This document shows, one piece after another, positions 55,215 to 64,000 of a stretch of 64,000 nt of DNA. The translations under genes and the position numbers were made by a program. Under the pieces are notes generated by a model, which saw nothing but the letters and a program-made list of their open reading frames with translations, was not told the origin of the DNA and searched no databases. Source of the stretch: Streptomyces filipinensis (GTDB lineage Bacteria; Actinomycetota; Actinomycetes; Streptomycetales; Streptomycetaceae); contig NZ_BMTD01000001.1 of NCBI RefSeq assembly GCF_014649495.1, forward strand, positions 1 through 64,000, written 5' to 3'. Each line of letters begins with the position of its first letter. The stretch's first letter is position 1.

Positions 55215-58200
55215 TCAGAGCAGCGAGGGAACCTCCGCCGCGGACACCTCCCGCGCCGCACGCTGCACCGCGCTCGCCAGCAGGGCCAGGTCGGTGGGGC
55301 CGTTGCCCAGCTCCCGTACGGGCCGGCGGGCCGGCGGGTCGCCCATGCGCTGCCAGTCCAGCGGGACGACCGTGGGCCGCTGGGTCGCGGTGCGCGGGAT
55401 ACGGCCCGTCACCCGGCCGCCCTGGAAACCCACGGCCCGCCCGTCGGCGTACACCAACCGTCCTCGCCCCGGCACCGGCTCCTCCGGCCCCTGCTGCGGG
55501 GCGTCGAGCTGGGCCCGCAGCGTGGCCCGCCGCGCCGGTTCCGTCTCCGCCGTACGACCCCCCGTCCCGGCCGCCGCCACCAGATGCACACCCAGCCGCT
55601 CGCCGTCCCGGGCCACCGCCTCCAGCGCGCGCATCACCGACCCGGCGGCGGGGCGGCCCGGCGAGCCGAGCGGGGGCGAGACCAGCGCGTCCAGGTCGTC
55701 GACGACGACCACGAGCCGGGGCAGCGGCGGTACGGCCTCGGCATGCTGCCGCGCGGCCGCGCCCGGCCGCAGCCGCAGGGTCGAACTGGGCGGCGCCTCT
55801 ATGTCACCGTTCGAGGGGGTGCGCTGCGGCACGATCCGGCCCGACACCTCACGCCCCGTGTGCCACCGGGTGAAGTCCGAGCGGCCCAGCAGCTCCGCCC
55901 GCCGCTTCAGCTCGGTGGCCAGCGACTGGGCGAACTCCCGCATCCGCACCGGGTCGTTGGCCACGAGGTGGGTGGTGACATGCGGTATGTCGGTGCACAT
56001 CCGCAGGCCCTCACCGTGTGCCGCGCCCGTCCCGACGCCGTCCCGGCCGTCGATCAGCACCACGCCCAACCGGTCCGGCCGCTCGGCGGCGGCCAGCGAG
56101 GCCACCACGGCCCGCAGCAACTCCGTACGACCGCTGCCGGCCGGCCCCTCGATCAGCAGATGCGGTCCGTCGGCCACCAGATCGGCGGTGAGCGGCCCGC
56201 GCGGTCCGGCACCGAGCACCGCCCGGGCCCGTCCGCCCAGCGCCTGCGGGTCGTCCGTCGCGTCCGCCCAGCGCGCCATCAGTGACGCCGGGGTGGCCCG
56301 GGCCAGCCCCAACTCGTCCAGCAGCCGCGCCGACTGCGGCAGCGGCGTGGCCACGCGGGTGTCCCGCTCGCCGGCCGGGGTGTCCGGCCGCAGCGGTGCC
56401 AGCGCCCGCGCGAACCGCTCCGCCCACGCGGGGGACACGGCGTCGACGGTGGCCGGCGAGCCCGGTCCGACCGGCCCGCTCGGCGCCACCCGCATCAGCT
56501 GCAGTGCCGTCGCGACATCGCCGCTGAGCAGCGCCACGGCACCGCAGTGCCGGAACGTCGGCGTCACCGCGCACGCGGCCTCGTACGTCAGGGACACCGG
56601 GGAGGCGGGCGAGGCGGGCTCGGTCTCGGCGAGACACACCACATGGATGCCGGCCCGCGGCCCGGCGGAGGCGAGTCGCGCCACGGCCTCCCGCAGCGCG
56701 GTCCCTCCGGGGTCTCCGTCCACGACGACGACGGTGTAGGGCCCGGGGAACCCGCTGCCCGCGCCGAGCCCCGCCTCCTCCCTGGCCCAGGAAGGGCGAC
56801 GGGCGACGTCGCCGGTCCGGGCGGTGGGCGCGGCCGAGGGGTGGTGCGGCGGGGCGGGGTCCCCCGGGTGGCCGGGGCCGAGCTCCGCGGAGACGGGCGC
56901 GGGGGTGCCGGGCCGGCCGGAGAGGGGGCCTGGGGCCGGGGCGGCGGGGGTTTCGGAGGGGTGTGGAGGGCCGGCGTGGGGACCGGAGCCGGAGCCGGGG
57001 GCGAGGTCGGTGGGAGCGCCGGGGGCCCCGGAGGGGTGCGCCGGGCCGCCGGGGTGACCGGAGCTGCCGGACGGGCCGGCGTGCGCGGGGGCCTCCGGGA
57101 AGGGACCTGGTGCGGTGGCACCCGGGCGGATGTGGGGCGCGGCCGCACCGGACGGGTCGCTGGGCGCGGGGGTGCCGTGGACGTTGGCGGGGGCCGGGTG
57201 GGCGCCAGGGGTGCCCAAGGCGGGGCCTGGTGCGGAGGCTCCCGGACGGATGGGGGGCGCGGCCGCGGGAGACGGGGCGGGGCTGTCCGGGAAAGCGCCC
57301 TGTGCGGCGGGGGCCGGGCGTGGGCCGGGCGTGGCGGACGGCTCGCCGGGAGCGGGGGCGGCCGGCACGGTGCCGGATGCCGGGACGCGGCCGGGGTGGG
57401 CCGCGCTTCGGCCGGTCGCCGCGTGGTCCTCCACCCGGCGCAGCAGCTCCTCCGTGCGGGCCGCCGCCTGTTCGCGGTCGTAGGCGAGCAGCAGCCGGCA
57501 GTCCTGGCCATGGGCCGGCCGGACGTGCGGGAGCCAGCCCAGCCAGGACCACTCCGCCGTGCGCTCCTCCACGGGACGGGCGCGGTCGGCACTGATCAGC
57601 ACGATCTCCAGCAGGTCGGGGGAGTGCAGCGCGGCCAGCTGCGCCAGCACCGCGCGGGTCAGCCCGGACAGCCGGGGGCGCGGACCGGCCAGGCCCAGGG
57701 CGCCCGCCTCGCGCAGCGCCGCCGTCACGGGCACCGCGGGCAGCAGTCCGGAGCCGTCCGGCGTGCTTCGGTCGGCCGTGCCGAGCCGCACGGTCAGCAC
57801 CTCCGCATGGTCGGGCCCGCGCTCCCACAGCCGGGGCCCGGGACCGAGCGCCGTCAACAGCAGCGCGGCCGGATCCGGCCAGGTCTCGGGCTGCTTGCGG
57901 GCCAGGGCGGTCGGGCCGGCGCCGGCGCGGGAGGCGGGGGCCTCGTACGTCCCGGAGCCGGCGGGCTGCTCCCCACGCCCGCCGGTCAGCTTGCGCGCCC
58001 AGGCACCGAGCCCACGCCGCCGTCCGCCCTGGGGGATGCCGGTGCCCCGCACCGGGGCGCCTTTACGGCCGGAAGCGCGCGGATCCTCGCCGGGCTCGGG
58101 CCGGCCGCCCGCCGGGCCCTGTTGCGGCGCACCGGCGTACGGCTCCGGGGCCCCCGGGTTCGGTCCGCCGACGCCGAAGCGCCCGGCGTGCGTGTCCGCG

Positions 58201-59354
58201 CCGCTCCGGTTCTCGATCGCCGGAGCCGCGGCCTGGCCCGGCACCACCCCCGGCTCCCGGCGCCGGTGCTCCAGCCCCCCGCCACCGGAGGCGCCCCACC
58301 CGGCGGAGTCGTAGCCGTGCTGAGCCGGGCCGACGGGAGGCACCTCCCCGACATCCGCCCCCGCCCCGCCACGGCCACCAGCGACCGGCCCACCGGCCCA
58401 GCCGGCATCCGCGGACGCCGCGCCACCAGGGCCACCCGCGCCCGCAGGCGCACCCTCGGTCCCACGTGCCTCACCGGCCCCGGCCGAGGCCGCCCGCGCC
58501 CCGCCAGGGCCACCAGCGACCGGCCCACCGGCCCAGCCCTCATCCGTGGACGCCGCCCGCGCCCCCGCGGAGCCACCCGGAGCCGCCGACGGGGCTCCGC
58601 TCCCGCCGGGGCCACCCGACGGCGGTGCCTGCACGGGAGGCGCGGGCGGGAAACCGGGTCCAGACCCGGACCCCGACACACCCGCTCCCGCAGACGCTTC
58701 CCGGACCACCCGAAGGCACCCCTCACCGTCGGAGACGACCCGCGCCCCCGGCCCCCCGGACGGAGCAACCCGCAGCGCGGACTCGCCGACCCGCAGCAAG
58801 CCCCCGGCAGGGAACCGCACCGGACGCGAGTCCACCCGCACCCCGTCCAGCGTCGTCCCGTTCGTGGAGTCGAGGTCGGCGACCGAGACGCGCCCGTCCG
58901 CGCCGACGGTGACCGCGCAGTGCAGCCGGGACACGTCGGGATCGTCCAGCGGCACGTCCGCCTCGGCCGAGCGGCCCACGGTGATCCGGCCGCCGTGCAG
59001 CAGATGGACCCCGCCCGCGTCCGGGCCCGCGACGACACGCAGCTGGGTCGGTGCGTCGGCCGGCCCGGGATGCGGCTCGGCGGCCGCCGGGGCGCCCAGG
59101 GACAGCACGGCACCGTCGACCAGGGGAGGCTCGCCGAGGGTGCAGCGGCGCGGGTCGAGCCGTTCGGTGCCGGCGTACAGCACGACGGAGGTGGAGGCGT
59201 CGCGGCCCTCCCCGGTGACCGCACCGGCCAGCGCCGAGACGACCGCGGCCAGCTCCGTGCCCGTGGGCGCCGTGACCAGCACGTCGCGGCTTGCGGCGCG
59301 GCCCCGCTGCGGGGACGGGCCCAGCGGGTCTACGACGGTCAGCCGGATCTGCAT
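55215..59354 (-). CDS. FHA-FtsK/SpoIIIE fusion ATPase (EssC-like architecture)
   Basis: This protein has 1379 residues. Residues ~1-90 are a small N-terminal domain. An FHA domain at ~105-195 has GRSAEADV, SRLHC and DLDSTNGT, a phosphothreonine reader. A disordered Gly/Ala linker spans ~220-470. A first FtsK-like module with LWERGPDH, HSPDLLEIVLIS and WLGWLPHVRP covers ~480-640. A Pro/Ala linker spans ~650-860. The C-terminal ATPase has P-loop EGPAGSGRTELL near 1065-1075 and Walker B LVVVVDDLD. FHA plus FtsK in one chain recalls EssC of type VII secretion. The ATG at 59354 is used; the frame is open to 59639. No WXG100 gene is adjacent. Confidence 0.85.
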   Translation of the reverse strand: MQIRLTVVDPLGPSPQRGRAASRDVLVTAPTGTELAAVVSALAGAVTGEGRDASTSVVLYAGTERLDPRRCTLGEPPLVDGAVLSLGAPAAAEPHPGPADAPTQLRVVAGPDAGGVHLLHGGRITVGRSAEADVPLDDPDVSRLHCAVTVGADGRVSVADLDSTNGTTLDGVRVDSRPVRFPAGGLLRVGESALRVAPSGGPGARVVSDGEGCLRVVREASAGAGVSGSGSGPGFPPAPPVQAPPSGGPGGSGAPSAAPGGSAGARAASTDEGWAGGPVAGGPGGARAASAGAGEARGTEGAPAGAGGPGGAASADAGWAGGPVAGGRGGAGADVGEVPPVGPAQHGYDSAGWGASGGGGLEHRRREPGVVPGQAAAPAIENRSGADTHAGRFGVGGPNPGAPEPYAGAPQQGPAGGRPEPGEDPRASGRKGAPVRGTGIPQGGRRRGLGAWARKLTGGRGEQPAGSGTYEAPASRAGAGPTALARKQPETWPDPAALLLTALGPGPRLWERGPDHAEVLTVRLGTADRSTPDGSGLLPAVPVTAALREAGALGLAGPRPRLSGLTRAVLAQLAALHSPDLLEIVLISADRARPVEERTAEWSWLGWLPHVRPAHGQDCRLLLAYDREQAAARTEELLRRVEDHAATGRSAAHPGRVPASGTVPAAPAPGEPSATPGPRPAPAAQGAFPDSPAPSPAAAPPIRPGASAPGPALGTPGAHPAPANVHGTPAPSDPSGAAAPHIRPGATAPGPFPEAPAHAGPSGSSGHPGGPAHPSGAPGAPTDLAPGSGSGPHAGPPHPSETPAAPAPGPLSGRPGTPAPVSAELGPGHPGDPAPPHHPSAAPTARTGDVARRPSWAREEAGLGAGSGFPGPYTVVVVDGDPGGTALREAVARLASAGPRAGIHVVCLAETEPASPASPVSLTYEAACAVTPTFRHCGAVALLSGDVATALQLMRVAPSGPVGPGSPATVDAVSPAWAERFARALAPLRPDTPAGERDTRVATPLPQSARLLDELGLARATPASLMARWADATDDPQALGGRARAVLGAGPRGPLTADLVADGPHLLIEGPAGSGRTELLRAVVASLAAAERPDRLGVVLIDGRDGVGTGAAHGEGLRMCTDIPHVTTHLVANDPVRMREFAQSLATELKRRAELLGRSDFTRWHTGREVSGRIVPQRTPSNGDIEAPPSSTLRLRPGAAARQHAEAVPPLPRLVVVVDDLDALVSPPLGSPGRPAAGSVMRALEAVARDGERLGVHLVAAAGTGGRTAETEPARRATLRAQLDAPQQGPEEPVPGRGRLVYADGRAVGFQGGRVTGRIPRTATQRPTVVPLDWQRMGDPPARRPVRELGNGPTDLALLASAVQRAAREVSAAEVPSLL

Positions 59355-59512
59355 CCCCACCCCAACACGAGCACGTCGGCCAGTACTGAAAGGCATCCTC
59401 GCACCTGCCACTGACAGCGCGCCCGGAACCCGAGGACAAGTGATCTTGATTGGTCGGCTCTGCCCCCAAAAGTGCCTGACCATGCGGCTACCGGCGATCA
59501 CTTGAGATCGGT

Positions 59513-59548
59513 CACGTCCGGTCCGGGCAACCAGCGGACCGGGACGTG
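59513..59548. promoter_or_regulatory. Inverted repeat in the FHA-FtsK / pkaA divergent region
   Basis: CACGTCCGGTCCG and CGGACCGGGACGTG form arms that pair over 13 positions with one bulged base, around a loop of about 9. It lies between the divergent FHA-FtsK and pkaA genes, upstream of a possible pkaA promoter (CCTGAC at 59566 and TACAGT at 59588). It is an operator, attenuator or shared terminator; which is not decidable by eye. Confidence 0.5.
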
Positions 59549-59655
59549 CGTCTTTCCGTCGAGCCCCTGACGCCCCGGAGAGCGGCACTACAGTGGGTCG
59601 GAACAAGCGGAATGCAGGCAAGCAAGCATCAGCAAGCAATCAGGGAGCGCGTGAC

Positions 59656-61347
59656 GTGCGGCCAGTCGGCAGCAAGTACCTGCTTGAGGAGCCGCTCGGA
59701 CGCGGCGCCACGGGCACCGTCTGGCGTGCCCGCCAGCGCGAGACCGCGGGGGCCGAGGCGGCCGTACCCGGGCAGCCCGGCGAGACGGTCGCGATCAAGG
59801 TCCTCAAGGAGGAGCTGGCGAGCGATCCGGACATCGTGATGCGCTTCCTGCGTGAGCGCTCCGTCCTGCTCCGCCTGACCCACCCGAACATCGTCCGGGT
59901 CCGCGACCTGGTCGTCGAGGGCGATCTGCTGGCGCTGGTCATGGACCTCGTCGACGGCCCCGACCTGCACCGCTACCTGCGTGAGAACGGCTCCTTCACA
60001 CCGGTCGCCACCGCGCTGATGACCGCGCAGATCGCCGACGCGCTGGCCGTGAGCCACGCCGACGGCGTCGTCCACCGCGACCTGAAGCCCGCCAACGTCC
60101 TGCTCATGCAGCAGGACGGCCAGATGCACCCGATGCTGACCGACTTCGGCATCGCCCGCCTCGCCGACTCCCCGGGCCTGACCCGCACCCACGAGTTCGT
60201 CGGCACGCCCGCGTACGTGGCACCGGAGTCCGCCGAGGGCCGCCCGCAGACCTCCGCCGTGGACATCTACGGCGCCGGCATCCTGCTGTACGAGCTGGTC
60301 ACGGGCCACCCGCCGTTCTCCGGCAGCACCGCGCTGGAGGTCCTGCACCAGCACCTGAGCGCCGAGCCGCGCCGCCCCTCCACCGTCCCGGACCCGCTGT
60401 GGACGGTCATAGAACGGTGTCTGCGCAAGAACCCCGAGGAACGTCCGAGTGCCGAGAACCTCGCGCGCGGCCTCAGGGTGGTCGCCGAGGGCATCGGTGT
60501 GCACGCCAACCCCGCGCAGATCGCCGCGGCCGAGGGCGTCGGCGCGCTGCTCGCGCCGGACCCGGCCCCGGCCGCCGTCCCGGGTGCGCCCGGCGCCGCC
60601 GACCCCACCCAGGTGCTGCCGTCGAACGGGCCGCGGGGGGCGTACGACCCGAACGCCGCGACCAGTGTCCTGCCGCACACCGGCGGCCCGGTCGGCGCGG
60701 CCGACCCCACCGCCGTCCTGCCGAACACGGGCGCGGCGGACCCGACGGCGGTGCTGCCGAACACGGGCCCGCAGGGGCAGCAGCCCGAGCAGCCGCATCC
60801 CTGGCAGAGCCAGCTGGCCGCGGCCCGCGACCGCAACGAGCAGACGCAGGTCCAGCAGTTCCTGTCCCCGGAGGACGACCCGCTGCGCCACCGGCCCCAG
60901 CGGCAGGTCGCCAGGCCCCAGCAGCAGCCGCGCCAGGCCCCGCAGCCCCGCCCCCAGCAGCCGCAGCCGCGTGGCCGGCAGCAGGGGTACCAGCAGGGGT
61001 ACGGCTACGCGCCCCAGCAGCCCCACCAGCCGCAGCAGTACGCCCCGCCGCAGCAGCCGCAGCGGTACGCGCCCCCCGCTCCGGAGCCCCAGCGGCCCGC
61101 GCGCGAGCCCCGCGCGCCGCGGCAGCGCAGTGCCAACCCGATGAAGATCCCGGGGCTCGGCTGCCTGAAGGGCTGCCTCTTCACGATCGTCATCCTGGTC
61201 GTGGCGAGCTGGCTGATCTATGAGCTGACCCCGCTGCACACCTGGATCGGCCAGGGCCGCAGCTACTGGCACGAGGTCACCCACTGGGTCCACCAGACCA
61301 GCAAGTGGATCAAGGACCTGAGCGGTTCCTCCGGTGGCGGCAACTGA
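59656..61347 (+). CDS. pkaA: Membrane-anchored serine/threonine protein kinase PkaA
   Basis: This protein has 563 residues from the GTG at 59656, which has AGGGAG 8 bases upstream and gives an N-terminus like that of PkaB. The kinase domain at ~5-270 has GRGATGTVW, Lys48, HRDLKPANV, DFGIARL and GTPAYVAPE. A linker carries four repeats of the type ADPT-x-VLP-x-TG, then a Gln/Pro-rich stretch. One membrane helix (TIVILVVASWLIY) lies near 511-531 and a short extracellular tail near 532-563. No PASTA domains are present. A GTG at 59593 would add 21 low-complexity residues but overlaps the likely -10 box. Confidence 0.92.
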   Translation: MRPVGSKYLLEEPLGRGATGTVWRARQRETAGAEAAVPGQPGETVAIKVLKEELASDPDIVMRFLRERSVLLRLTHPNIVRVRDLVVEGDLLALVMDLVDGPDLHRYLRENGSFTPVATALMTAQIADALAVSHADGVVHRDLKPANVLLMQQDGQMHPMLTDFGIARLADSPGLTRTHEFVGTPAYVAPESAEGRPQTSAVDIYGAGILLYELVTGHPPFSGSTALEVLHQHLSAEPRRPSTVPDPLWTVIERCLRKNPEERPSAENLARGLRVVAEGIGVHANPAQIAAAEGVGALLAPDPAPAAVPGAPGAADPTQVLPSNGPRGAYDPNAATSVLPHTGGPVGAADPTAVLPNTGAADPTAVLPNTGPQGQQPEQPHPWQSQLAAARDRNEQTQVQQFLSPEDDPLRHRPQRQVARPQQQPRQAPQPRPQQPQPRGRQQGYQQGYGYAPQQPHQPQQYAPPQQPQRYAPPAPEPQRPAREPRAPRQRSANPMKIPGLGCLKGCLFTIVILVVASWLIYELTPLHTWIGQGRSYWHEVTHWVHQTSKWIKDLSGSSGGGN

Positions 61348-61490
61348 GCGGACCGCGCACACGAACCCGCGGTAACAGACCGCGGGTTTGCGGATTTGTC
61401 GACATCTGGCGGGTGATTTCCGTCTCCGCGGTGAAGGTTGGCTCGCCGGACGCGTAGTTTTAACGACAACACGCGTCTGTAGGAGCAGCC

Positions 61491-62714
61491 TTGGCACGGA
61501 AGATCGGCAGCCGGTACACCGCCAACCAGATCCTGGGGCGGGGCAGCGCCGGCACGGTGTGGCTGGGCGAGGGGCCGGAGGGCCCCGTCGCCGTCAAGCT
61601 GCTGCGCGAGGACCTCGCCTCCGACCAGGAGCTGGTCGGACGCTTCGTCCAGGAACGCACCGCGCTGCTCGGCCTGGAGCATCCGCACATCGTCACCGTG
61701 CGCGACCTGGTGGTCGACGGCAACGACCTGGCCCTGGTCATGGACCTCGTGCGCGGAACCGACCTGCGCACCCGCCTGGAGCGCGAGCGGCGGCTCGCCC
61801 CCGCGGCGGCCGTGGCGATCGTCGCCGACGTCGCCGACGCGCTGGCGGCCGCCCACGCGGCCGGGGTCGTGCACCGGGACGTCAAGCCGGAGAACGTGCT
61901 CCTCGACATGCAGGGCCCGCTCGGCCCGGGCGGCGCGCACCCGGCGCTGCTCACCGACTTCGGCGTCGCCAAGCTGATCGACTCGCCCAAGCGGAACCGG
62001 GCCACGAAGATCATCGGCACGCCGGACTATCTGGCCCCGGAGATCGTCGAGGGCCTGCCGCCGCGCGCGGCCGTGGACATCTACGCCCTCGCGACGGTCC
62101 TGTACGAGCTGCTGGCCGGCTTCACCCCCTTCGGCGGCGGTCACCCCGGCGCGGTGCTCCGGCGCCACGTCACCGAGACCGTCGTACCGCTGCCCGGTAT
62201 CCCCGACGAGCTGTGGCAGCTGATCGTGCAGTGCCTGGCCAAGGCGCCCGCCTCCCGGCTGCGCGCCTCGGAGCTGGCGGCGCGGCTGCGCGAGCAGCTG
62301 CCGACGCTGACCGGGATGCCGCCGCTGGACGTGGACGAGCCGGACCCCTCCGAGGAGGCCGCCGAGGAGCCCGCGCCGTCGGTTCCGCAGGGCGAGCCGG
62401 TGCGGCGGCGGGGCGCGGTGTCCCTCGTGCCCGGCGCCAAGCCGGACTCCAACCGGGACACGCACACGTCGATGCGGGTGCCGGCGCCGGACGAGCTGGC
62501 GGGCGGCGCGCACGGCACCGCTCGCGCGCCCCGGGCCACCGGTGCGCCGCGGCCGGGGTCGGCCCGGCACAAGGCCGCGGTGCGACGCCGGAGGGTGACC
62601 CTGGGGGTGGCCGGGGTGGTCCTGGCCGCCGTCGTGGGCGTCGGCGCGTGGTTCGCCTCTTCCGACGGGGACGACCACCCGGCGCCGGCCACCCACAGCA
62701 CATCGACGCCGTAA
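61491..62714 (+). CDS. pkaB: Membrane-anchored serine/threonine protein kinase PkaB
   Basis: This 407-residue protein has a kinase domain at ~8-265 with GRGSAGTVW, Lys36, [18 protein letters not shown] and GTPDYLAPE, all intact. A juxtamembrane linker of about 100 residues, acidic then basic, precedes a single membrane helix ([18 protein letters not shown], ~373-391) and a short Ser/Thr-rich end. The start is TTG at 61491 with GGAG 7 bases upstream. It lies 143 bases after pkaA in the same direction and looks like a tandem duplicate of it. Targets are unknown; the FHA protein divergent from pkaA is a candidate partner. Confidence 0.94.
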   Translation: MARKIGSRYTANQILGRGSAGTVWLGEGPEGPVAVKLLREDLASDQELVGRFVQERTALLGLEHPHIVTVRDLVVDGNDLALVMDLVRGTDLRTRLERERRLAPAAAVAIVADVADALAAAHAAGVVHRDVKPENVLLDMQGPLGPGGAHPALLTDFGVAKLIDSPKRNRATKIIGTPDYLAPEIVEGLPPRAAVDIYALATVLYELLAGFTPFGGGHPGAVLRRHVTETVVPLPGIPDELWQLIVQCLAKAPASRLRASELAARLREQLPTLTGMPPLDVDEPDPSEEAAEEPAPSVPQGEPVRRRGAVSLVPGAKPDSNRDTHTSMRVPAPDELAGGAHGTARAPRATGAPRPGSARHKAAVRRRRVTLGVAGVVLAAVVGVGAWFASSDGDDHPAPATHSTSTP

Positions 62715-62826
62715 CCGTCGTGACCCGCACGTCGACGCCGTGGCCAAGGGCTTCCCGCCCGCCCGTCGGTCCCGGTCGGCAGGGAGGCGGGCCGGACCGC
62801 TTGCCGTAGCCGTTACGCTGGAAGGC

Positions 62827-63933
62827 GTGGCAGTCGTCGATGTATCCGAAGAGCTGAAGTCCCTCTCCTCGACCATGGAGTCGATCGAGGCCGTCCTGGA
62901 CCTCGACAGGATGAGGGCAGACATCGCCGTGCTCGAGGAGCAGGCGGCCGCGCCGTCCCTCTGGGACAACCCGGACGAGGCGCAGAAGATCACCAGCAAG
63001 CTCTCCCACCTCCAGGCCGAGGTCAGGAAGGCGGAGGCGCTGCGCGGCCGGATCGACGATCTCGCCGTCCTCTTCGAGATGGCCGAGGAGGAGGACGACC
63101 CGGACACCCGCGCCGAGGCCGAGTCCGAGCTGACCGCGGTGAAGAAGTCGCTGGACGAGATGGAGGTCCGTACCCTCCTGTCCGGCGAGTACGACTCCCG
63201 TGAGGCGCTCGTCAACATCCGCGCCGAGGCCGGTGGCGTCGACGCCGCCGACTTCGCCGAGAAGCTGCAGCGCATGTACCTGCGCTGGGCCGAGCAGCGC
63301 GGCTACAAGACCGAGCTCATCGAGACGTCGTACGCCGAAGAGGCCGGCATCAAGTCGACCACCTTCTCCGTGCAGGCGCCGTACGCCTACGGCACCCTCT
63401 CCGTCGAGCAGGGCACGCACCGCCTGGTGCGCATCTCGCCCTTCGACAACCAGGGCCGCCGCCAGACCTCCTTCGCGGGCGTCGAGGTGCTTCCCGTCGT
63501 CGAGCAGTCCGACCACGTCGAGATCGACGAGTCCGACCTGCGGATCGACGTCTACCGCTCCTCCGGCCCCGGCGGCCAGGGCGTCAACACGACCGACTCC
63601 GCGGTCCGCATCACGCACCTCCCCACCGGCATCGTGGTCTCCTGCCAGAACGAGCGCTCGCAGATCCAGAACAAGGCCACGGCGATGAACGTCCTGCAGG
63701 CCAAGCTGCTGGAGCGGCGCCGCCAGGAGGAGCAGGCCAAGATGGACGCCCTCAAGGGCGACGGCGGCAACTCCTGGGGCAACCAGATGCGGTCCTACGT
63801 CCTGCACCCGTACCAGATGGTCAAGGACCTGCGCACCGAGTTCGAGGTCGGCAACCCCGAGGCCGTGTTCAACGGTGAGATCGAGGGCTTCCTGGAGGCC
63901 GGTATTCGCTGGCGCAAGCAGCAGGAGAAGTAA
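62827..63933 (+). CDS. prfB: Peptide chain release factor 2
   Basis: This 368-residue class I release factor recognises UGA/UAA. The codon-recognition motif SPF is at residues 204-206, typical of RF2 rather than RF1, and the peptidyl-transferase motif GGQ is at 249-251 in [11 protein letters not shown]. The reading frame is continuous, so the programmed +1 frameshift of E. coli prfB is absent, as expected in Actinobacteria. The GTG at 62827 is used; the frame stays open to an ATG at 62740, but that part is not conserved in the family. It is followed by an intrinsic terminator. Confidence 0.97.
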   Translation: MAVVDVSEELKSLSSTMESIEAVLDLDRMRADIAVLEEQAAAPSLWDNPDEAQKITSKLSHLQAEVRKAEALRGRIDDLAVLFEMAEEEDDPDTRAEAESELTAVKKSLDEMEVRTLLSGEYDSREALVNIRAEAGGVDAADFAEKLQRMYLRWAEQRGYKTELIETSYAEEAGIKSTTFSVQAPYAYGTLSVEQGTHRLVRISPFDNQGRRQTSFAGVEVLPVVEQSDHVEIDESDLRIDVYRSSGPGGQGVNTTDSAVRITHLPTGIVVSCQNERSQIQNKATAMNVLQAKLLERRRQEEQAKMDALKGDGGNSWGNQMRSYVLHPYQMVKDLRTEFEVGNPEAVFNGEIEGFLEAGIRWRKQQEK

Positions 63934-63947
63934 CTTTGTCGACATGA

Positions 63948-63981
63948 CAACTGCCGCCCCGGAGGCGGCAGTTGTCTTTTT
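63948..63981 (+). terminator. Terminator after prfB
   Basis: CAACTGCCGCC and GGCGGCAGTTG form an 11-bp perfect stem with a 5-base loop, followed by TCTTTTTG. It is a classical intrinsic terminator 14 bases after the stop. Confidence 0.93.
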
Positions 63982-64000
63982 GTCTGGGTTTTACGTCACA

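Noticed and set aside
60661..60770. LPNTG/LPHTG motifs in PkaA as sortase signals
   Set aside because: They lie in the cytosolic linker before the only membrane helix and are not followed by the required C-terminal hydrophobic and basic tail.
62740..62826. Possible N-terminal extension or programmed frameshift of prfB
   Set aside because: The open frame before the GTG is not family-like, and the coding frame is continuous with no internal UGA, so no frameshift is needed.

Overview
The window is high-GC actinobacterial chromosome, almost certainly from Streptomyces. Signs are GTG/TTG starts, third-position GC bias, the mtrA-mtrB-lpqB-comF-hpf-secA order, a 1645-residue NAD-glutamate dehydrogenase, and the pkaA-pkaB-prfB order. 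From memory the gene order matches the S. coelicolor SCO3019-SCO2972 neighbourhood; this was not checked by alignment. I see no insertion sequence, prophage, CRISPR array or tRNA. The first ~55 bases are the 3' end of a 5S rRNA followed by its terminator.

Region 1 (0.15-5.8 kb, minus strand) is a tightly coupled five-gene operon: a six-helix membrane protein, DUF4129, DUF4350, a MoxR AAA+ ATPase and DUF58. Most junctions overlap or nearly abut. Region 2 (5.9-20 kb) is the conserved actinobacterial envelope and secretion core: mtnA, the MtrA-MtrB two-component system with its lipoprotein LpqB, a ComF phosphoribosyltransferase, the long-form hibernation factor HPF, an orphan LuxR-type response regulator, a YcaQ-type DNA glycosylase, a GNAT acetyltransferase and SecA. 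Region 3 (20-29 kb) holds an Rv3235-like protein, a DUF6912 protein, a HAD hydrolase, a DJ-1/PfpI protein and the large NAD-GDH. It also has two long gene-free stretches, one of them with direct repeats.

Region 4 (28.9-51.3 kb) is the accessory core and looks like a cell-wall glycopolymer (teichoic-acid-like) locus. It holds a GtrA flippase, three polytopic GT-C type glycosyltransferases, two GT2 glycosyltransferases, a GalE-type epimerase, a TagGH-type ABC exporter and four large TagF-like polymerases, each with an N-terminal GT2-fold domain. A TetR regulator is divergent from the exporter, with two copies of a 30-bp near-palindromic element between them. An ohrR-ohr peroxide-defence pair with a clear OhrR palindrome is inserted in the locus. 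The four TagF-like proteins fall into two motif classes, HGTP with RAHYF and QGTP with R-x-HP, and one has a GT2 domain that has lost its acidic motifs.

Region 5 (51.4-64 kb) has a carbohydrate ABC importer without its own ATPase, whose MalF-like subunit carries a large extracytoplasmic insertion. Next come an FHA-FtsK/SpoIIIE fusion ATPase of EssC-like architecture, two membrane-anchored Ser/Thr kinases (PkaA and PkaB type), and prfB (release factor 2) with its terminator. Functions of the conserved genes are secure. The chemistry of the glycopolymer, the sugar imported and the role of the FHA-FtsK protein are inferred.
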